From contig JAQFVV010012420.1 in NCBI GenBank assembly GCA_028023455.1, forward strand, positions 1,306,001 to 1,370,000: a stretch of DNA of 64,000 nucleotides. Direction: 5' to 3'. Source of the stretch: Epiperipatus broadwayi (taxonomy: Eukaryota; Onychophora; Udeonychophora; Euonychophora; Peripatidae). Below are positions 1 through 12,031 of this stretch, in pieces. A model generated the notes under the pieces. That model was given only the letters and a program-made list of their open reading frames with translations. It had not been told where the DNA came from and did no database searches. Every line of letters begins with the position of its first letter. Position 1 is the first letter of the stretch. The translations under genes and the position numbers were made by a program.

Positions 1-2727
1 TACATGTTAGAAATTGATGATAATGAAATACAACAATAAAATATTTCAGGGTTGTTCAATAATTTTGTCCAATAGAACAAAGATGGCAGGCAAAATTTCA
101 AATATATTGATATTGATTCAGTAAACTTTCAATGATATGCATGAGAAAGCAGTATATTTTTTTAAAAAAAGCTTTCACTAAAAACATTTTTAGCGAATTA
201 AAAAAAAATAAAAACAAATTTTAATTTTTCTTGATTGTAAAAATTGCATATTTTAAAATGGTTGAAATTTTAATTTCTTTTGATTAAAAGTTTTTTTGTT
301 AAAATAATTTCTTCATAAACAAAACAATATTGGAATTGATTTTTAATGTGCATGAATTTCCTTTCAAATATTACACAGATTGTGGCATTGTTTATAATCT
401 CCATTTTACAATTCAAATAAAAATAATTACAAAAAATATTTGGATATTAAAAAGTTAGTGATGGGCAAAGTACAAAGCTTAATTTCAGCTCTAAAGTTTA
501 TATTTATATGTTTATATTGTAAATACACATATACTGATGAAGGTCTGCATTTCCAATTAAATTTAGTAAATATTATTTTAATTTGTAAAAAAAGGAAACT
601 TTGTAACAAAAATTATAAATCTGTTTAAAGTTTATAATATAGAAACAATACTTAAATAATTCTTAATTATCATTATTAAGCTTTGTTCCTGGTTTTAATA
701 TTTCAATTTTTATCTGAAAATATTCATATTTATCTAGTTAAAGAAAATTTTGGTAAATCTATTAAAAATAATGTCTTAATTGATTAAGATATTTCTGATA
801 AATATATTGAATAAAGGTAAATACTGGCTTATAATAAGTTAAAAAGATGTAAGCAGGTAATCACTGGCTTTGTTAATTAAACATTCTTAGTAAACACATG
901 GACTTGGTAATGCTATAAAAAGACCAGCTCAGAATTATATGATGCTTTCTTTTATTTATCATTGAATCTGCTTTATCTTGTGATCATTATCTTTGCCTGC
1001 TTAACTTGTTGTATCCAGAACTTTTATTAGTAGTCACAATAAAAATAATAAACAACTAAAGTGCCAAGAAACAATCTTCACTCTCCAATATTTAGCTTTT
1101 GACCATTGAAAGTTTAACCTTACTTGTTGAGAAACCAACAAAATTCTAGCCATCAAAGCTATGGTCAACAGATGTAATTATCAATATAAAGAAACAATTT
1201 CAGAATAAGTTAATTCTATAAGATTAACAAAATAGGCAAATGAAGACAGAAACTATTATCTTCATTTGCATAGTTGAATGGCTTTAAAATTCAATTTTTC
1301 TGAAAAATATTTCTCTTCACCATCTTTTTCATGATACTTAAGAAGATAAACTTTTACTTATGAATTATTTTATAAGACTTTACCCATAGTCAGTGATAGA
1401 TAACTTAAATGATGTAATTTTATAATTCTGCATTTATTTATTTCAGAAAATAATTTTATTGTTTATTTTAATATTTTGTCAAACATAATTGTAATTTTAT
1501 TTTTTCCCCTCATAAAAGTTTTTTTAGAAAGAAAATCACTTCTGCAATTGTAGTTAATTGCAATTGATGTTACTTTTAAAGAAAAGTTATCATTAGAGAA
1601 AAAGAAAGTTTTAAAAAGAGAGAGATTTTATTTTTTTCTAATGTATTGTGTAGTTTATATTTAATAATTAATGTAATGCCTCTCAAGATTTTCAAGTTAT
1701 TGCTATATGTGTGTGTTTGACTCAATGTGCAGTCTAACTATACATATCATTGACCTGAGGATTAAATTGGTTAGCAATTTTACTTGCATCACATGCATCT
1801 GAAATTAAAAAATTTATATATGTATATGTGAGCATTGTGTCTGAAAACCTAGATATTTATCAACCATATGAATTTATTATTATATGTTTTGGTCCTGTGA
1901 TTTTATTATTATTACCACTTGAGATGCTCATGGTTAGTTGTGTTTTGCATTGGTAGAGAGACATTCATTCCCATGATTATACATAAATTTTGCTTTCTAA
2001 CATAGATGATTAAGAGGCATATTTATTGTCATTCTATATTTTAGTGGTTGGATCAAATACACAGCATATAAGCTTAATTTTTGTAATGGCTTGCATGTGT
2101 GAATATGAATAGTGATTAAATCTGCTCTGTTATTAATTGTTTGTTTCATACAAAAGTGAAATGTATATGTGCACACATTTGGATAAATCACTATATCATT
2201 ACCAAACTTAATAAATAATCTCATAATATTATAAGTACATTTTTTTGGGAAGTGTAATTTAAACTATCAGTTATCAAATAAATTATATGTTTACTTGAAA
2301 AGAGTTAATTAATATTCAAACTGTCATATTGAAATAATTCTATGATATTCAAAAAATTGAATTGTATAATTATGTTTTGTTAAATTGTTAATAAACTGTT
2401 TTGTTAATTGTTAGATTTGTCCAGCATTTTTTTTACTGTTATTTACTCTGCCAATTGCTATTTGCCAAAAACAACCTCTAGTCTTTGCAACCTAGAAGCA
2501 ATTTTAGACATCTGAGTGATGATACAGCTGGGATAGGCATTTGTACTTCATATCTACCAGTAAACTATACATTTCTAGACAGGAGATATAGTAGTACCTT
2601 CTGGTGATAAGATATTAGAAGCCCTCTGTCCATTACAATATATATATATATTATTATAATACACACTTTTATTTAATATGCATTAAAAAGCCAAAAATAA
2701 CCCCTTTTTTCAAGTTTGTTTTTTTTA
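1..2727. other. AT-rich stretch with no recognised gene
   Basis: Homopolymer runs and short AT-rich words fill this stretch. The only open frames are about 60-75 codons, contain no motif I recognise and overlap on both strands, so I treat them as chance. A short (TA)n run lies near 2,638-2,650. It may be intergenic, intronic or very old repeat sequence; nothing here decides which. Confidence 0.5.
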
Positions 2728-2813
2728 TTTTAGGGCATCCAGAAATTAATTAATTCAATCACTAACTGTAAAAATTAGTGATTAAATTAATTAATTTTTG
2801 GATGAACTAAAAT
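2728..2813. repeat. Short palindromic MITE-like hairpin
   Basis: Two arms of about 30 bp (2,736-2,766 and 2,774-2,803) are near-perfect reverse complements around a 7-nt loop. The outer sequence (TTTTAG on the left, CTAAAA on the right) continues the symmetry with a small mismatch. Such a compact palindrome in AT-rich DNA fits a tiny MITE or a hairpin-prone remnant. No coding capacity and no clear target duplication. Confidence 0.5.
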
Positions 2814-3305
2814 TTTATTCAAAGTTAAATATAAAAACTTCATTTGTGGTTAAAGAAAACAATTATTTTTCACGTTTCAGTGCACATTAAATAAAATGTT
2901 TATTATGTATATTTCTAAAACAACTAATCAAAATATATTCATTTTTTTTAGAAATTTGTTTGGTAAGCTTTACTATAGTTAATTTAATTAAACTGATTGG
3001 TTAATGCTAGAAATTATGAATGCTTATATTTATTGTGTTAATTTAAGAATTTGATTATAACTGAAATACCTTAATAATTTGATGCAGTGATAAAATGAGA
3101 TTCTGAATCCCACTCAAATGTGTCACTTCCAGTGGTTGATCTTACGAATTCCTTTGCAAAAAAGTTATTTGATTATTTATTTATAACTGAGAACATTAAA
3201 ATATATAATTGCTGTTTCTAAATATAATGTTTATTGCCTAAATTGTTTACAGTCAATACATAGATAAAGTAAAAAAGTTAGATGAAATTGTAAATATATA
3301 TATAT

Positions 3306-5514
3306 TGTAACGATCCGGAGAAGGCGACTTAACGTAATCTGCACTACGGGGCGCCATCTAGACATTTGAACCTAGAAAAATTTATAAAGTAGGCAGATAC
3401 GTAAGTCAAAAAAAAAATTTTTTTTTTAAATATTTTGGTTCTGGTCGTTAGCCCATGTCACTAGCTCAGGGAGTAGCAGAGATTTAATAATATCATATCT
3501 TATCTAATTAGATTTCAACATTAAAAAATAAATAAAATAAGCCACTGCCAGTAATTAGCATACAAACATTTATTTATGCACATATATATAAGATTTAAAA
3601 TTATTTTAGTATTAGTTTTACATTTTAACATTTAACATTATTTTTAACTTGATTTTTGACTTTAATTTACATTTAATTACTATTATATTCTAATTTTACA
3701 TTTTAATTAAGTTCGCACAGATAAATTTATAAAGCTTGTTTATAATGTTGAATATAGATCTTACATAGATTTCACGTCAAAAACATTTCAAAGTAAACAT
3801 AAACGATCAAAATACAAAATTATTGATTACTGACAATTGCGGAGGGAACTTTATACGTAACCCAATAGTATTCACCATAAGATACTTCATTGTCACCAAT
3901 AACTTAAAAGACATCCGAATAAATACATTTTAGATACTCACCGTAAGGTATCATTATTTATCGAATGTCTATATATTTTGATCAAATATGAAAACCCAAA
4001 ACATACTTAACCGATAACCAATCCATGCAAGCGTCCATAAACAACTTAAATTTAATGCATTTTTATTTAGGATCGAGTATGAATAGACTACATAGATTTG
4101 CATTTGAAAATAAAATATTATATCCCTATTTAACCTTAGGCTAAAATTCCAGTCATCTGGCATCAATTCATCTGATATATCGATGTATTCAATGTAATAC
4201 GGAATACGACAGCACCAAAAAGATTAAGAGAAGGCATTGACCCTCATCAGATAGGAATATGACATCTATCAGACAAGAAGAGCAATAAAAAAAAACTCCA
4301 TAGAAAGGAACTGCGCTCTGCGTCTTATAAGTCCTTCCATAGGCAAAACGGGAGAGTGCGGCGTATGCAGCGATTCTGCCAGTAGCGAATCTCTGACTAC
4401 ATCTACTAACTACATCAATATATCCAATCCATTGACCCAATTTAACAACGACACAAATAACTTAAGATTACCCTCCCCTAATATACACTTTACAAATCTA
4501 TACAGCCATTCATGCCCGACTTAAGTTTAACATTTATATAATTAATTTAACGAAAAACAAAAAAAATCATGATAAAAACTTAAAGAACAAAAAATAAATA
4601 AATGGAAATGATTTTACATAAATAAGAAAAAAAAATACATCACATAACACTATTAATAAAGAATTTAGTTTGGTCATATAGGATTCTATTTGTAACAATT
4701 AAATTACTAGGAAAGTTTAAAATTTAAAGTTCTTAGTGTTTTCAAATTAATATTGTTTGTTATATTTTATAAAGTTCTTACGGTTTTAGAAATGTTCATC
4801 TTTAACAGTTGCTTGCCATTTGAAATCCAGCGTTAAATTTCCCGATGATCCTGTGGTCCTCTGAATATAAGAAAAGCGATGTTTCATTTTTCCATTTTAT
4901 AACAACTGAAGGGATTGAACGTGAGTCTTTTTCAATCCCTTCTCCTTCACTTCCGCACTAACACATATGTCACATCGTAAATAATCAATAACTCAGTCAC
5001 TAATTAATAATTTCCAAATTTTCCTTTTATACGTATTCGAAGGATTGACTTGGCATTATGTCATCGATGTGATGTTCCTTTCGCTGAGGTCCGATTTCCC
5101 GATGGATTTCTTTCATTGGCTATTTATTTCTATTGTTTTCCTATCTGACCGCTGTTTTTACATTTAAATGCCCAAGGCTGGTTTACATTTGACTAATTAA
5201 ATTTATCATTTCCATTTCTGATTAATTAACCTGTTTTCCAAATCAAAGATATATTTAAAGATAAATTTAAAGATATAATTTTATCTCCAAATCTTTTTAA
5301 GTTTTTGTTTTTAAAATACCTTTTCTATTTTTAATACAGTTTTATTTTAATAATTTTTTTTTATCTGTGCGATTTAATATATACGAGTTTAAGATGATAT
5401 TTAATTTCAATTTTTAATTCTTAAAGAAAATTTTTAAATGCGAACTTTTTAATTTACTTTCATGTTTAATAAATAAATAAAAAAACAATGTAACGAACGT
5501 CTGTGCTCGTTACA
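3306..5514 (-). mobile_element. Solo LTR, family A (2.2 kb)
   Basis: The repeat begins TGTAACGATCC and ends GTTACA, the TG...CA ends expected of an LTR, and is flanked on both sides by ATAT. That duplication is weak here because the flanks are AT microsatellite. Three relatives lie at 44,964-47,127 (opposite orientation), 59,202-61,403 and 62,151-64,000. There is no internal region, so it is a solo LTR left by LTR-LTR recombination. Minus is the likely sense strand because TATAAAAGG occurs on that strand at 5,023-5,031 and the full element at 59 kb has a PBS-like site on that strand. The right end forms a hairpin (TGTAACGA/TCGTTACA, 5,489-5,514). Small open frames inside it are not conserved genes. 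Confidence 0.85.
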
Positions 5515-5541
5515 ATATATATATATGTGTGTGTGTGTGTG
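5515..5541. repeat. (AT)n(GT)n microsatellite
   Basis: An AT run passes directly into about eight GT units. It abuts the right end of the solo LTR, which apparently inserted into AT-repeat DNA. Confidence 0.9.
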
Positions 5542-6640
5542 ATAATCTTTAAATAATAATAATAAAATTATTGAGCCTTTTCTGATTTCTGAATGTGAGA
5601 TTGTGATTCTACAGATGGCACTTCACTTGCTTGACATTTAATTCATTCTCTTACATCATTCATTTTCTGGTTTTGTGCTCATTTGATAGCTAAAATTGAC
5701 TTATTAATTAAAACAAAATCTCAAGCTGTCAGTATTGGAAAAAACCTAAAACAAAGACACTGTCAATGATGCTGATTGATAAGTTTTTTTTGCTCTCAGT
5801 CCCAAAAGTGCCATGAGAGCTTTTAAAAGAGCTCATTCTTTTTTAGATTTTGAAAGTGATATTTTCCATAGTTTGTTTATATATGCTATTATTTTTGCAA
5901 AATATTTGTAAAATATTTATTTTTTTAAATAAGATTATTTATGATTAAAGTTTTTAAAGAAGACAAGTGGTAGAAAGTTGTTATGATTGGCTACAAAATA
6001 AATATTTCATAATCGCCAGAGCATTTTTTTGTCATTTTATTAATAATGATAAGTAAAAGTTTAAATTTTAAAACAAAATTTTATAGCTTTATGAAGTCTT
6101 AACAATAATCCATTCAGATTTTAGAAATGGAATTAAAACATTTTTTCATTTGCAAAACATTTTTTTCAGCAATCATAACAGTTGTGAAATAACAAAAATC
6201 GATTGTTCTGATTATGGATTTCAGTTTATTACATTTTTCTATAATTTGGAAAGTTAAAATAACATTTTTAAAAAAGATTTTTATTTGTGAATTTATATTT
6301 TTAAAAAATAATTTGAAATTTTTAGTAATATTATGAAGAATAAAATTTAATTTGTTAAACTGGCTGTTGTGTATTGTCAAAAAATTTATTGCAAGTTAAC
6401 AGTAATTTAAAAGAATGCAATAGTTAAATTTGCACCTATAATGATGTAGGAAATTTAACCAGGCTCTAAATAACTGGAAAGATATTAGGAAAAGCTAAAA
6501 TTTTAATTATTAATCTAGTTTTATACTTATAAAGCCCAAAGTCTTTCCTCTTTGTGTTAATTTAAACTCAACAGCTTTTAATTCATAATCTAATAGTAAA
6601 TAGATATGTAGATAAATATAAATCAATCTTTTGCGAAAAC
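5542..6640. other. AT-rich stretch with no recognised gene
   Basis: No coding motif, RNA gene or repeat match to the rest of the window. An 88-codon minus-strand open frame at 6,114-6,380 is Lys/Asn/Ile/Phe-rich, as expected by chance in AT-rich DNA. Confidence 0.45.
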
Positions 6641-6644
6641 CCTT

Positions 6645-6925
6645 TCTAATATCCATCATAGAGAAACAATAAAGGAAAATTCAATACTCTCCAGGATTTT
6701 AATTGGTGATAATGAGAGTTTGAATAGCTTTTTGTTTGATTCTCTAGATAAAAATAGCTAATTACCCATTTACTAACCAACATTGAATGGTTATCTGGAT
6801 TGGCTACAAGTCATCTATTTAAGAAAAAAATTCTACGACTCTTGAAAAAAATTCACCCAGCCTGGATTCAAATTTCATATTGTAGGTATGACAAATAGGT
6901 ACATTACATCTGTACCACAAGGTCT
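6645..6925 (-). mobile_element. tRNA-derived SINE (family SINE2)
   Basis: Read on the minus strand, the right end looks like a decayed tRNA head: an A-box-like TGG-x-CAG-x-TG-x-AATG-x-ACC word near 6,920 and a B-box-like TTTGAATCC near 6,865. A shared body follows. The same body occurs on the minus strand at 18,805-19,095 and as a fragment at 52,525-52,625, which supports a dispersed family. The family D LTR element begins about 12 bp beyond its 5' end, so the two insertions abut. Boundaries are approximate. Confidence 0.55.
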
Positions 6926-6937
6926 TTTTCAATATAT

Positions 6938-8248
6938 TGTAATGTCCACTATGTTATTAGGGTTTTTTAATGAGTTACTTACCTGTATTCGGTGACCAAA
7001 TTATGTCCTATCTATTAAATTTGTTTCATCAGACAATTCAGTGAGATTTAATGGATGCAATTATTTTTCCTGGTCACACAACACCCTTTTAAATAATGTA
7101 ACTACTAAAATAATGTGATCATATAAGCCAGCTTTTAATTTATTTGAAAGGCACCAGGATTATCTGAATCCACTGGCCAAACCATTTTTATTTATTTAGT
7201 TATGACAAAATTATTTGGAATCTCTGGAGGATTGTGTTTCAGTACAGCATTGGCAATTTATTTGAATTATAATAATGTCTAAGTTATAATGAATTTAGAA
7301 TTATAAGAATCAATAACAACGTAAGTCATATTTTACTTTATTAATATGAAACAAAACATTAATATGATCGAGAGAATAAAATATAAAAAGACAAACAAAG
7401 ATTAAAACTACAGCTAATATTAGTTTCTTTTATTTGTATGACTCATGGCGATAGTTCATCATGCTTAAGAGTTCAAGAAAGTGATCACTAATATTTGATT
7501 TAATGAGTTACTTACCGGTAAGTTTAAATGTTAACGTGCAGAATTTTACCATGCATGGATTTCTTTAGAATGGATCTGCTGTCCAGTATTCCGGTAATCT
7601 TTAAGTTTTTTTTTTGTGGTTGAAATCTAGTAGGAGATGGCTTCTTCACTCAGGTAGTTCATGACACAGGTACAAAGCAACTCCCAGCAAATGAACTGCT
7701 ACTACTCGCACATCTTAATATTTCAGTCTATTAATAAGAGTAGTTTGGCCCACTTTCATATTTTCTTCCACATTTATTTATTTTTTACTGATCTCTGCAG
7801 GAAAGATGATCTCTGAAGAACCTCTCTGCACTGTTATTCCTTTTATCATCCTGTTTTTTTTCTTTCTGTGAAACTCCTGTTGACACCTGTCAATGTGTAC
7901 CAAATTTAAAAGAATTTAGCTCACAAAGTCTTCCTTTTTTTTCTTGATTGCCATCTTTAATTACCTAAGGAATGTTATCACTTTGTTTTCATGCTGCTGA
8001 TGGCCTTGCGATAATGGTTTGTTTTAAATTTAACAAATACAAAGTAGTTTCTCCTTTGATTTTTATTATACTTTCTACATTCCTTCTCTCTTTTTAATTT
8101 CATTAAACACACATAAAAAAACATATACACTCACGTTGTTTAAACTAATAGATCAAATATATTTATATAAATAAATTTTTTGTTAGGAATTTATCAATTT
8201 AACTTTTAAATTGCCAATGCTATTTGTACTAAGATAAAATACAGTACA
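6938..8248 (-). repeat. Family D LTR, left copy (3' LTR)
   Basis: Alignable along its whole length with 10,273-11,584. It carries a 14-bp perfect palindrome ACTTACCGGTAAGT at 7,510-7,523, which presents a splice-donor-like GGTAAGT on both strands and is conserved in the other LTR at 10,830-10,843. Confidence 0.85.
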
Positions 8249-8893
8249 ATACCTCCGCGATCAATGACAAGAAAAAAAAATGGGGTATGACATTATTTTA
8301 TTCTCTAAGCTCTAATAATCATTCTTTACTGATGTATTTTTTTTATATATATATCAACTGACTGCTTAATAGAAATATTGATGTTGAATACATGATCGAG
8401 AGTTTTACATAATGCATTGCACAAGAATTTCTTTCCTGCTCACAGTATGCATATACAATCCCATATAGCTTAACAAAGAGTCCAAGTTTAAGCATGGCAG
8501 AGCTTTGCTCATTTGTTTGAGATTTATGGCTCTGGGCACTTGGTTTGTCCTCCCATTTCTTGAGACCCTGCTTCTATAAGTCTGATGAGAACATAAGGAT
8601 GATCTTTGCATACTATCTAAAATGCATAAATTTCAGGGTTATTATTATCCCTTACTAGTGCATGCACATCACGAATCATCTCGCCAACCCCAGTTCACTG
8701 TTGGCCAACCTTCCACCATTTAATAAACGATCACATAATTCCTATCCTATCTCATTTACCATTAATTTCTTTCCGCAGTCTTCAGAGTTTTGGTCCATCC
8801 ATTCGATTGTCTACTATTATCTGTTTGGGTATGTATAACCCATTTGAGTCGACGATGATCTATTTGTTTCTCTATGCCACTCACACCAATCTC
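8249..8893 (-). other. Family D interior between gag and 3' LTR
   Basis: In the transcribed (minus) sense this follows the gag remnant. Reading frames are short and interrupted, with no zinc knuckle, protease DTG/DSG or reverse-transcriptase motif. A minus-strand frame of 68 codons at 8,405-8,611 has no recognised similarity. A purine-rich GCGGAGG just inside the left LTR could be a degenerate polypurine tract. Confidence 0.4.
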
Positions 8894-9895
8894 TCAGTGT
8901 GTTACAAGATCTTTCCCATCGTATTTATCTTGACTCCTGAACTTTTCCCCAGGGGACAGCAATCTTGCCCTATTCCCTTTCTTTTTTTTCTTTGCTGTAG
9001 TAATCTTATCCATTCCTTGATTTCCTGCATTATCAGTCAACATCATAATGTTTAATTGTACTTGACCTTTATGACTTGGTATTTTGTTCATGTACTTGGT
9101 GTTCATCTCTTCATCACTTGCCTTGTTGATCTCGAATGCATTAAGTAGCTCAGCCATCTGCTTGACCATCTCATATCCAGTACTTATCAGTAAGTGCCCT
9201 ACTGGATTAGGGAAATTTTTCTGTGCAATTTGTATAATCTGTTTTTCCGTCAACTTACACTTTGTTAAGGCTCATAGCTGTGCTATTTGCTTCCAGAAAA
9301 ACAGCACGTAATGCTGCTCTGTACCACATTTTTTTTGAGCCACTTTACTCTTGATTCTCTCTTGGTGGTCTCATTCCAATAAAATTTTATTAATGTCTGA
9401 CCATAGTGCACAAAGTTGTTCGGTCTCTTGAAGAGAGCCTCCCACCAAGCCTGTGCTGTTCCTTGTAAATGACTAATGGCTAGAGTTAGTTTAATATCTT
9501 CTGACATCGAGTTTATCATGAGGTATCTCTCAAGACTATTTAAATGTTCCATCGGTGACTCCCCCTCCTGCCCAGAGAAGATTTTCAATTTCAGAAAAGG
9601 ATTTATCGCACTTGGCATGTTTTCTCTATTTTCTAGAGGTTTTATTTCCTGACTCTTCTGTTTATCAGATCCTACTTCTATCATTTCACTTTGTGCCTTT
9701 TTTAACCTTCTCATCTATCATTTCTATTAATTCTTCTTTCATTTCTTTAATCTCTTCTCTCATCTCTGTTTTCACTTCCCTAATCATCTCCACCACTTTT
9801 TTTATTTCATTTTTGAACTTTCTTATTTCCTTTTTCATATCCTCTTTGAATTCATTTAGTGCTTCATATAATAGCCTTTTCACTAAGGTTTTCAT
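8894..9895 (-). pseudogene. Broken retrotransposon Gag (family D)
   Basis: Three minus-strand segments join by frameshifts: 9,895-9,686 (69 codons), 9,714-9,283 (143 codons) and 9,253-8,894 (119 codons). The first is a charged Lys/Glu-rich coiled coil starting MKTLVKRLLYEALNEF. The second holds the Gag core: a KIFSGQEGESPMEHLNSLERY region, then HLQGTAQAWW and a downstream F-x(n)-FYW segment, as in the Retrotrans_gag family of Ty3/gypsy-like elements. The third is the C-terminal Gag region ending in a basic tract (TTAKKKKKGNRARL). No CCHC nucleic-acid-binding knuckle is seen. Gag forms the retrotransposon particle and packages RNA. Two frameshifts make it a pseudogene. The ATG at 9,895 is the first plausible start after a leader of about 380 nt. 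Confidence 0.8.
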
Positions 9896-10253
9896 ACCCT
9901 CTTTTGATCATTTTTCATCTTCTGCCATATTTTGCATATCTGTGCCACTTCTCAATTTCATACACTTCTATTTTTTTTTTTTTAAAATTATCATTATTTT
10001 TTATAAGTTATTTTACCCTTTATATATTTTGCTTGATTTCTATTTTATTGCTTCTTTTATTAATACATTTGCCGAAGCTGCTCCCCCCTGCTGTCACTTT
10101 ACCTTATGAGCTACTTTATTTCCATCATTTTGCCTACCCTTATTTTTATTTTTTAAACCTACATATGCGAAACAAAAACAAAAAAATCACAAAACTCTTT
10201 TATATTTAACTTTTATTATTTACTCCTATATCAGGATGTGGTTATCAACAAAG

Positions 10254-10271
10254 CGTCGAGTTGGGCTGCCA
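10254..10271 (-). promoter_or_regulatory. Putative primer binding site, family D
   Basis: One base inside the 5' (right) LTR, the minus strand reads TGGCAGCCCAACTCGAC. TGG is the standard start of a PBS because it pairs with the CCA end of a tRNA. The first 12 bases resemble a tRNA-Lys(CUU)-type site with one extra base; the cognate tRNA is not certain. Confidence 0.55.
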
Positions 10272-10272
10272 T

Positions 10273-11584
10273 TGTAACGTCCACTACATTATTAGGGTTT
10301 TTTAATGAATTACCCATATTTAGTGACCAAATTATGTCCTATCTATTAAATTTGTTTCGTCAGACAATTCAGTGAGATTTAATGGATACAATTATTTTTC
10401 CTAGTCACATAACACCCTTTTAACTAATGTAATTACTAAAATAATGTGATCATATAAGCCAGCTTTTAATTTATTTGAAAGGCACCAGGATTATCTGAAT
10501 CCACTGGCCAAACCATTTTTATTTATTTAGTTATGACAAAATTATTTGGAATCTGTGTTTCAGTACAGCTTGGCAATTTATTTGAATTATAATAATGTCT
10601 AAGTTATAATGAATTTAGAACTATAAGAATCAATAGCAATGTAAGTCATATTTTACTTTATTAATATGAAACAAAACATTAATATGATCGAGAGAATGAA
10701 GTATAAAAAGACAAACAAAGATTAAAACTACAGCTAATATTAGTTTCTTTTATTTGTACGACTCATGGCAACAGTTCATCATGCTTAAGAGTTCAAGAAA
10801 GTGATCACTAATATTTGATTTAATAAGTTACTTACCGGTAAGTTTGAATGTTAATGTGCAGGATTTCTAATGTTGACTATGCATGGATTTCTTTAGAATG
10901 AATCTGCTGTCCAGTATTCCGGTGATCTTTAAGTTTTTTTTTTTTGTGGTTGAAATTTAGTAGGAGATGGCTTCTTCACTCAGGTAGTTCGCAACACAGA
11001 TACAAAGCAACCCCAGCAAATGAACTGCTACTACTCGCACGTCTTAATATTTCAGTCTATTAATAAGAGTAGTTTGGCCCACTTTCATATTTTCTTCCAC
11101 GTTTATTTATTTTTTACTGATCTCTGCAGGAAGGATAATCTCTGAAGAACCTCTCTGCACCAACTGTTATTCCTTTTATCATTCTGTTTTTTTTCTTTCT
11201 GCACAACTCCTGTTGACACCTGTCAATGTGTACCAAATTTAAAAGAATTTAGCTCACAAAGTCTTCCTTTTTTTTTCTTGATCGCCATCTTTAATTACCT
11301 AAGGAATGTTATCACTTTGTTTCCATGCTGCTGATGGCCTTGCGATAATGGTTTGTTTTAAATTTAACAAATACAAAGTAGTTTCTCCTTTGATTTTTAT
11401 TATACTTTCTACATTCCTTCTCTCTTTTTAATTTCATTAAACACACATAAAAATATATATATACACTCACGTTGTTTAAACTAATAGATCAAATATATTT
11501 ATATAAATATATTTTTCGTTAGGAATTTATCAATTTAACTTTTAAATTGCCAATGCTATTTGTATTAAGATAAAATACAGTACA
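10273..11584 (-). repeat. Family D LTR, right copy (5' LTR)
   Basis: Direct repeat of 6,938-8,248, with TG/CA ends and the palindromic ACTTACCGGTAAGT preserved. An AT microsatellite follows immediately, as it precedes the left copy. Confidence 0.85.
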
Positions 11585-11598
11585 ATATATATATATAT

Positions 11599-12031
11599 AT
11601 GAAAAACAAAAAAGCAAGTTAAACTTGCCAATGCTTGTATTTATGATCAACGGTTGGCATTTTACCAAAAACACTGTCAAAGCGTGTTTGTTTACATAAA
11701 TGTCAGAGTAAGCATTCACTACCTCTTTCATTAGTTCCACCTTCAGATCATGATTTCAAGCTGATTTTGCTATCATCAGTGAAGGACAGGAAATAAGAAA
11801 CTAGATCTAAACACTAAACTCTGAGCGTTTATGAAACAATTTCTATTCAGCTTGCAAGCGTGAATTTTTTAGACACGTAATGTCTTCAAAATCAGCATAG
11901 CAAGCCAGATAGCTATATGGGTCTGATATCAGTTCAGTATCTCCACATAGTAGAAGCCTCTGCAATATATATCATTGCAAGAAAAACTTCAAAGGTACAT
12001 TTATGAAAAATAAAAAAGCAAGTTAAACTTG

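Larger units (their letters stand above)
6938..11584 (-). mobile_element. Complete LTR retrotransposon, family D, gag-only
   Basis: Two direct repeats of about 1.31 kb (6,938-8,248 and 10,273-11,584) bound a 2.0-kb interior. Both start TGTAA and end GTACA, and the outer flanks share ATAT, consistent with a 4-bp duplication but ambiguous in AT-repeat DNA. The interior holds a frameshifted minus-strand gag, so the 5' LTR is the right-hand one. A PBS-like TGGCAGCCCAAC lies one base inside it. No protease, reverse transcriptase, RNase H or integrase motif is visible between gag and the other LTR; about 640 bp remain there, too little for pol. It is either a non-autonomous gag-only element or an internal deletion. 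The LTRs differ by many substitutions and small indels, so it is not recent. Confidence 0.85.

Noticed and set aside
427-628. Overlapping 60-codon frames on both strands
   Set aside because: No motif, biased to AT-codon residues, and typical of random AT-rich DNA.
9555-10209. Long plus-strand frames opposite the family D gag
   Set aside because: They are antisense shadows of a Lys/Glu-rich coiled coil, giving Phe/Leu/Ser-rich nonsense.
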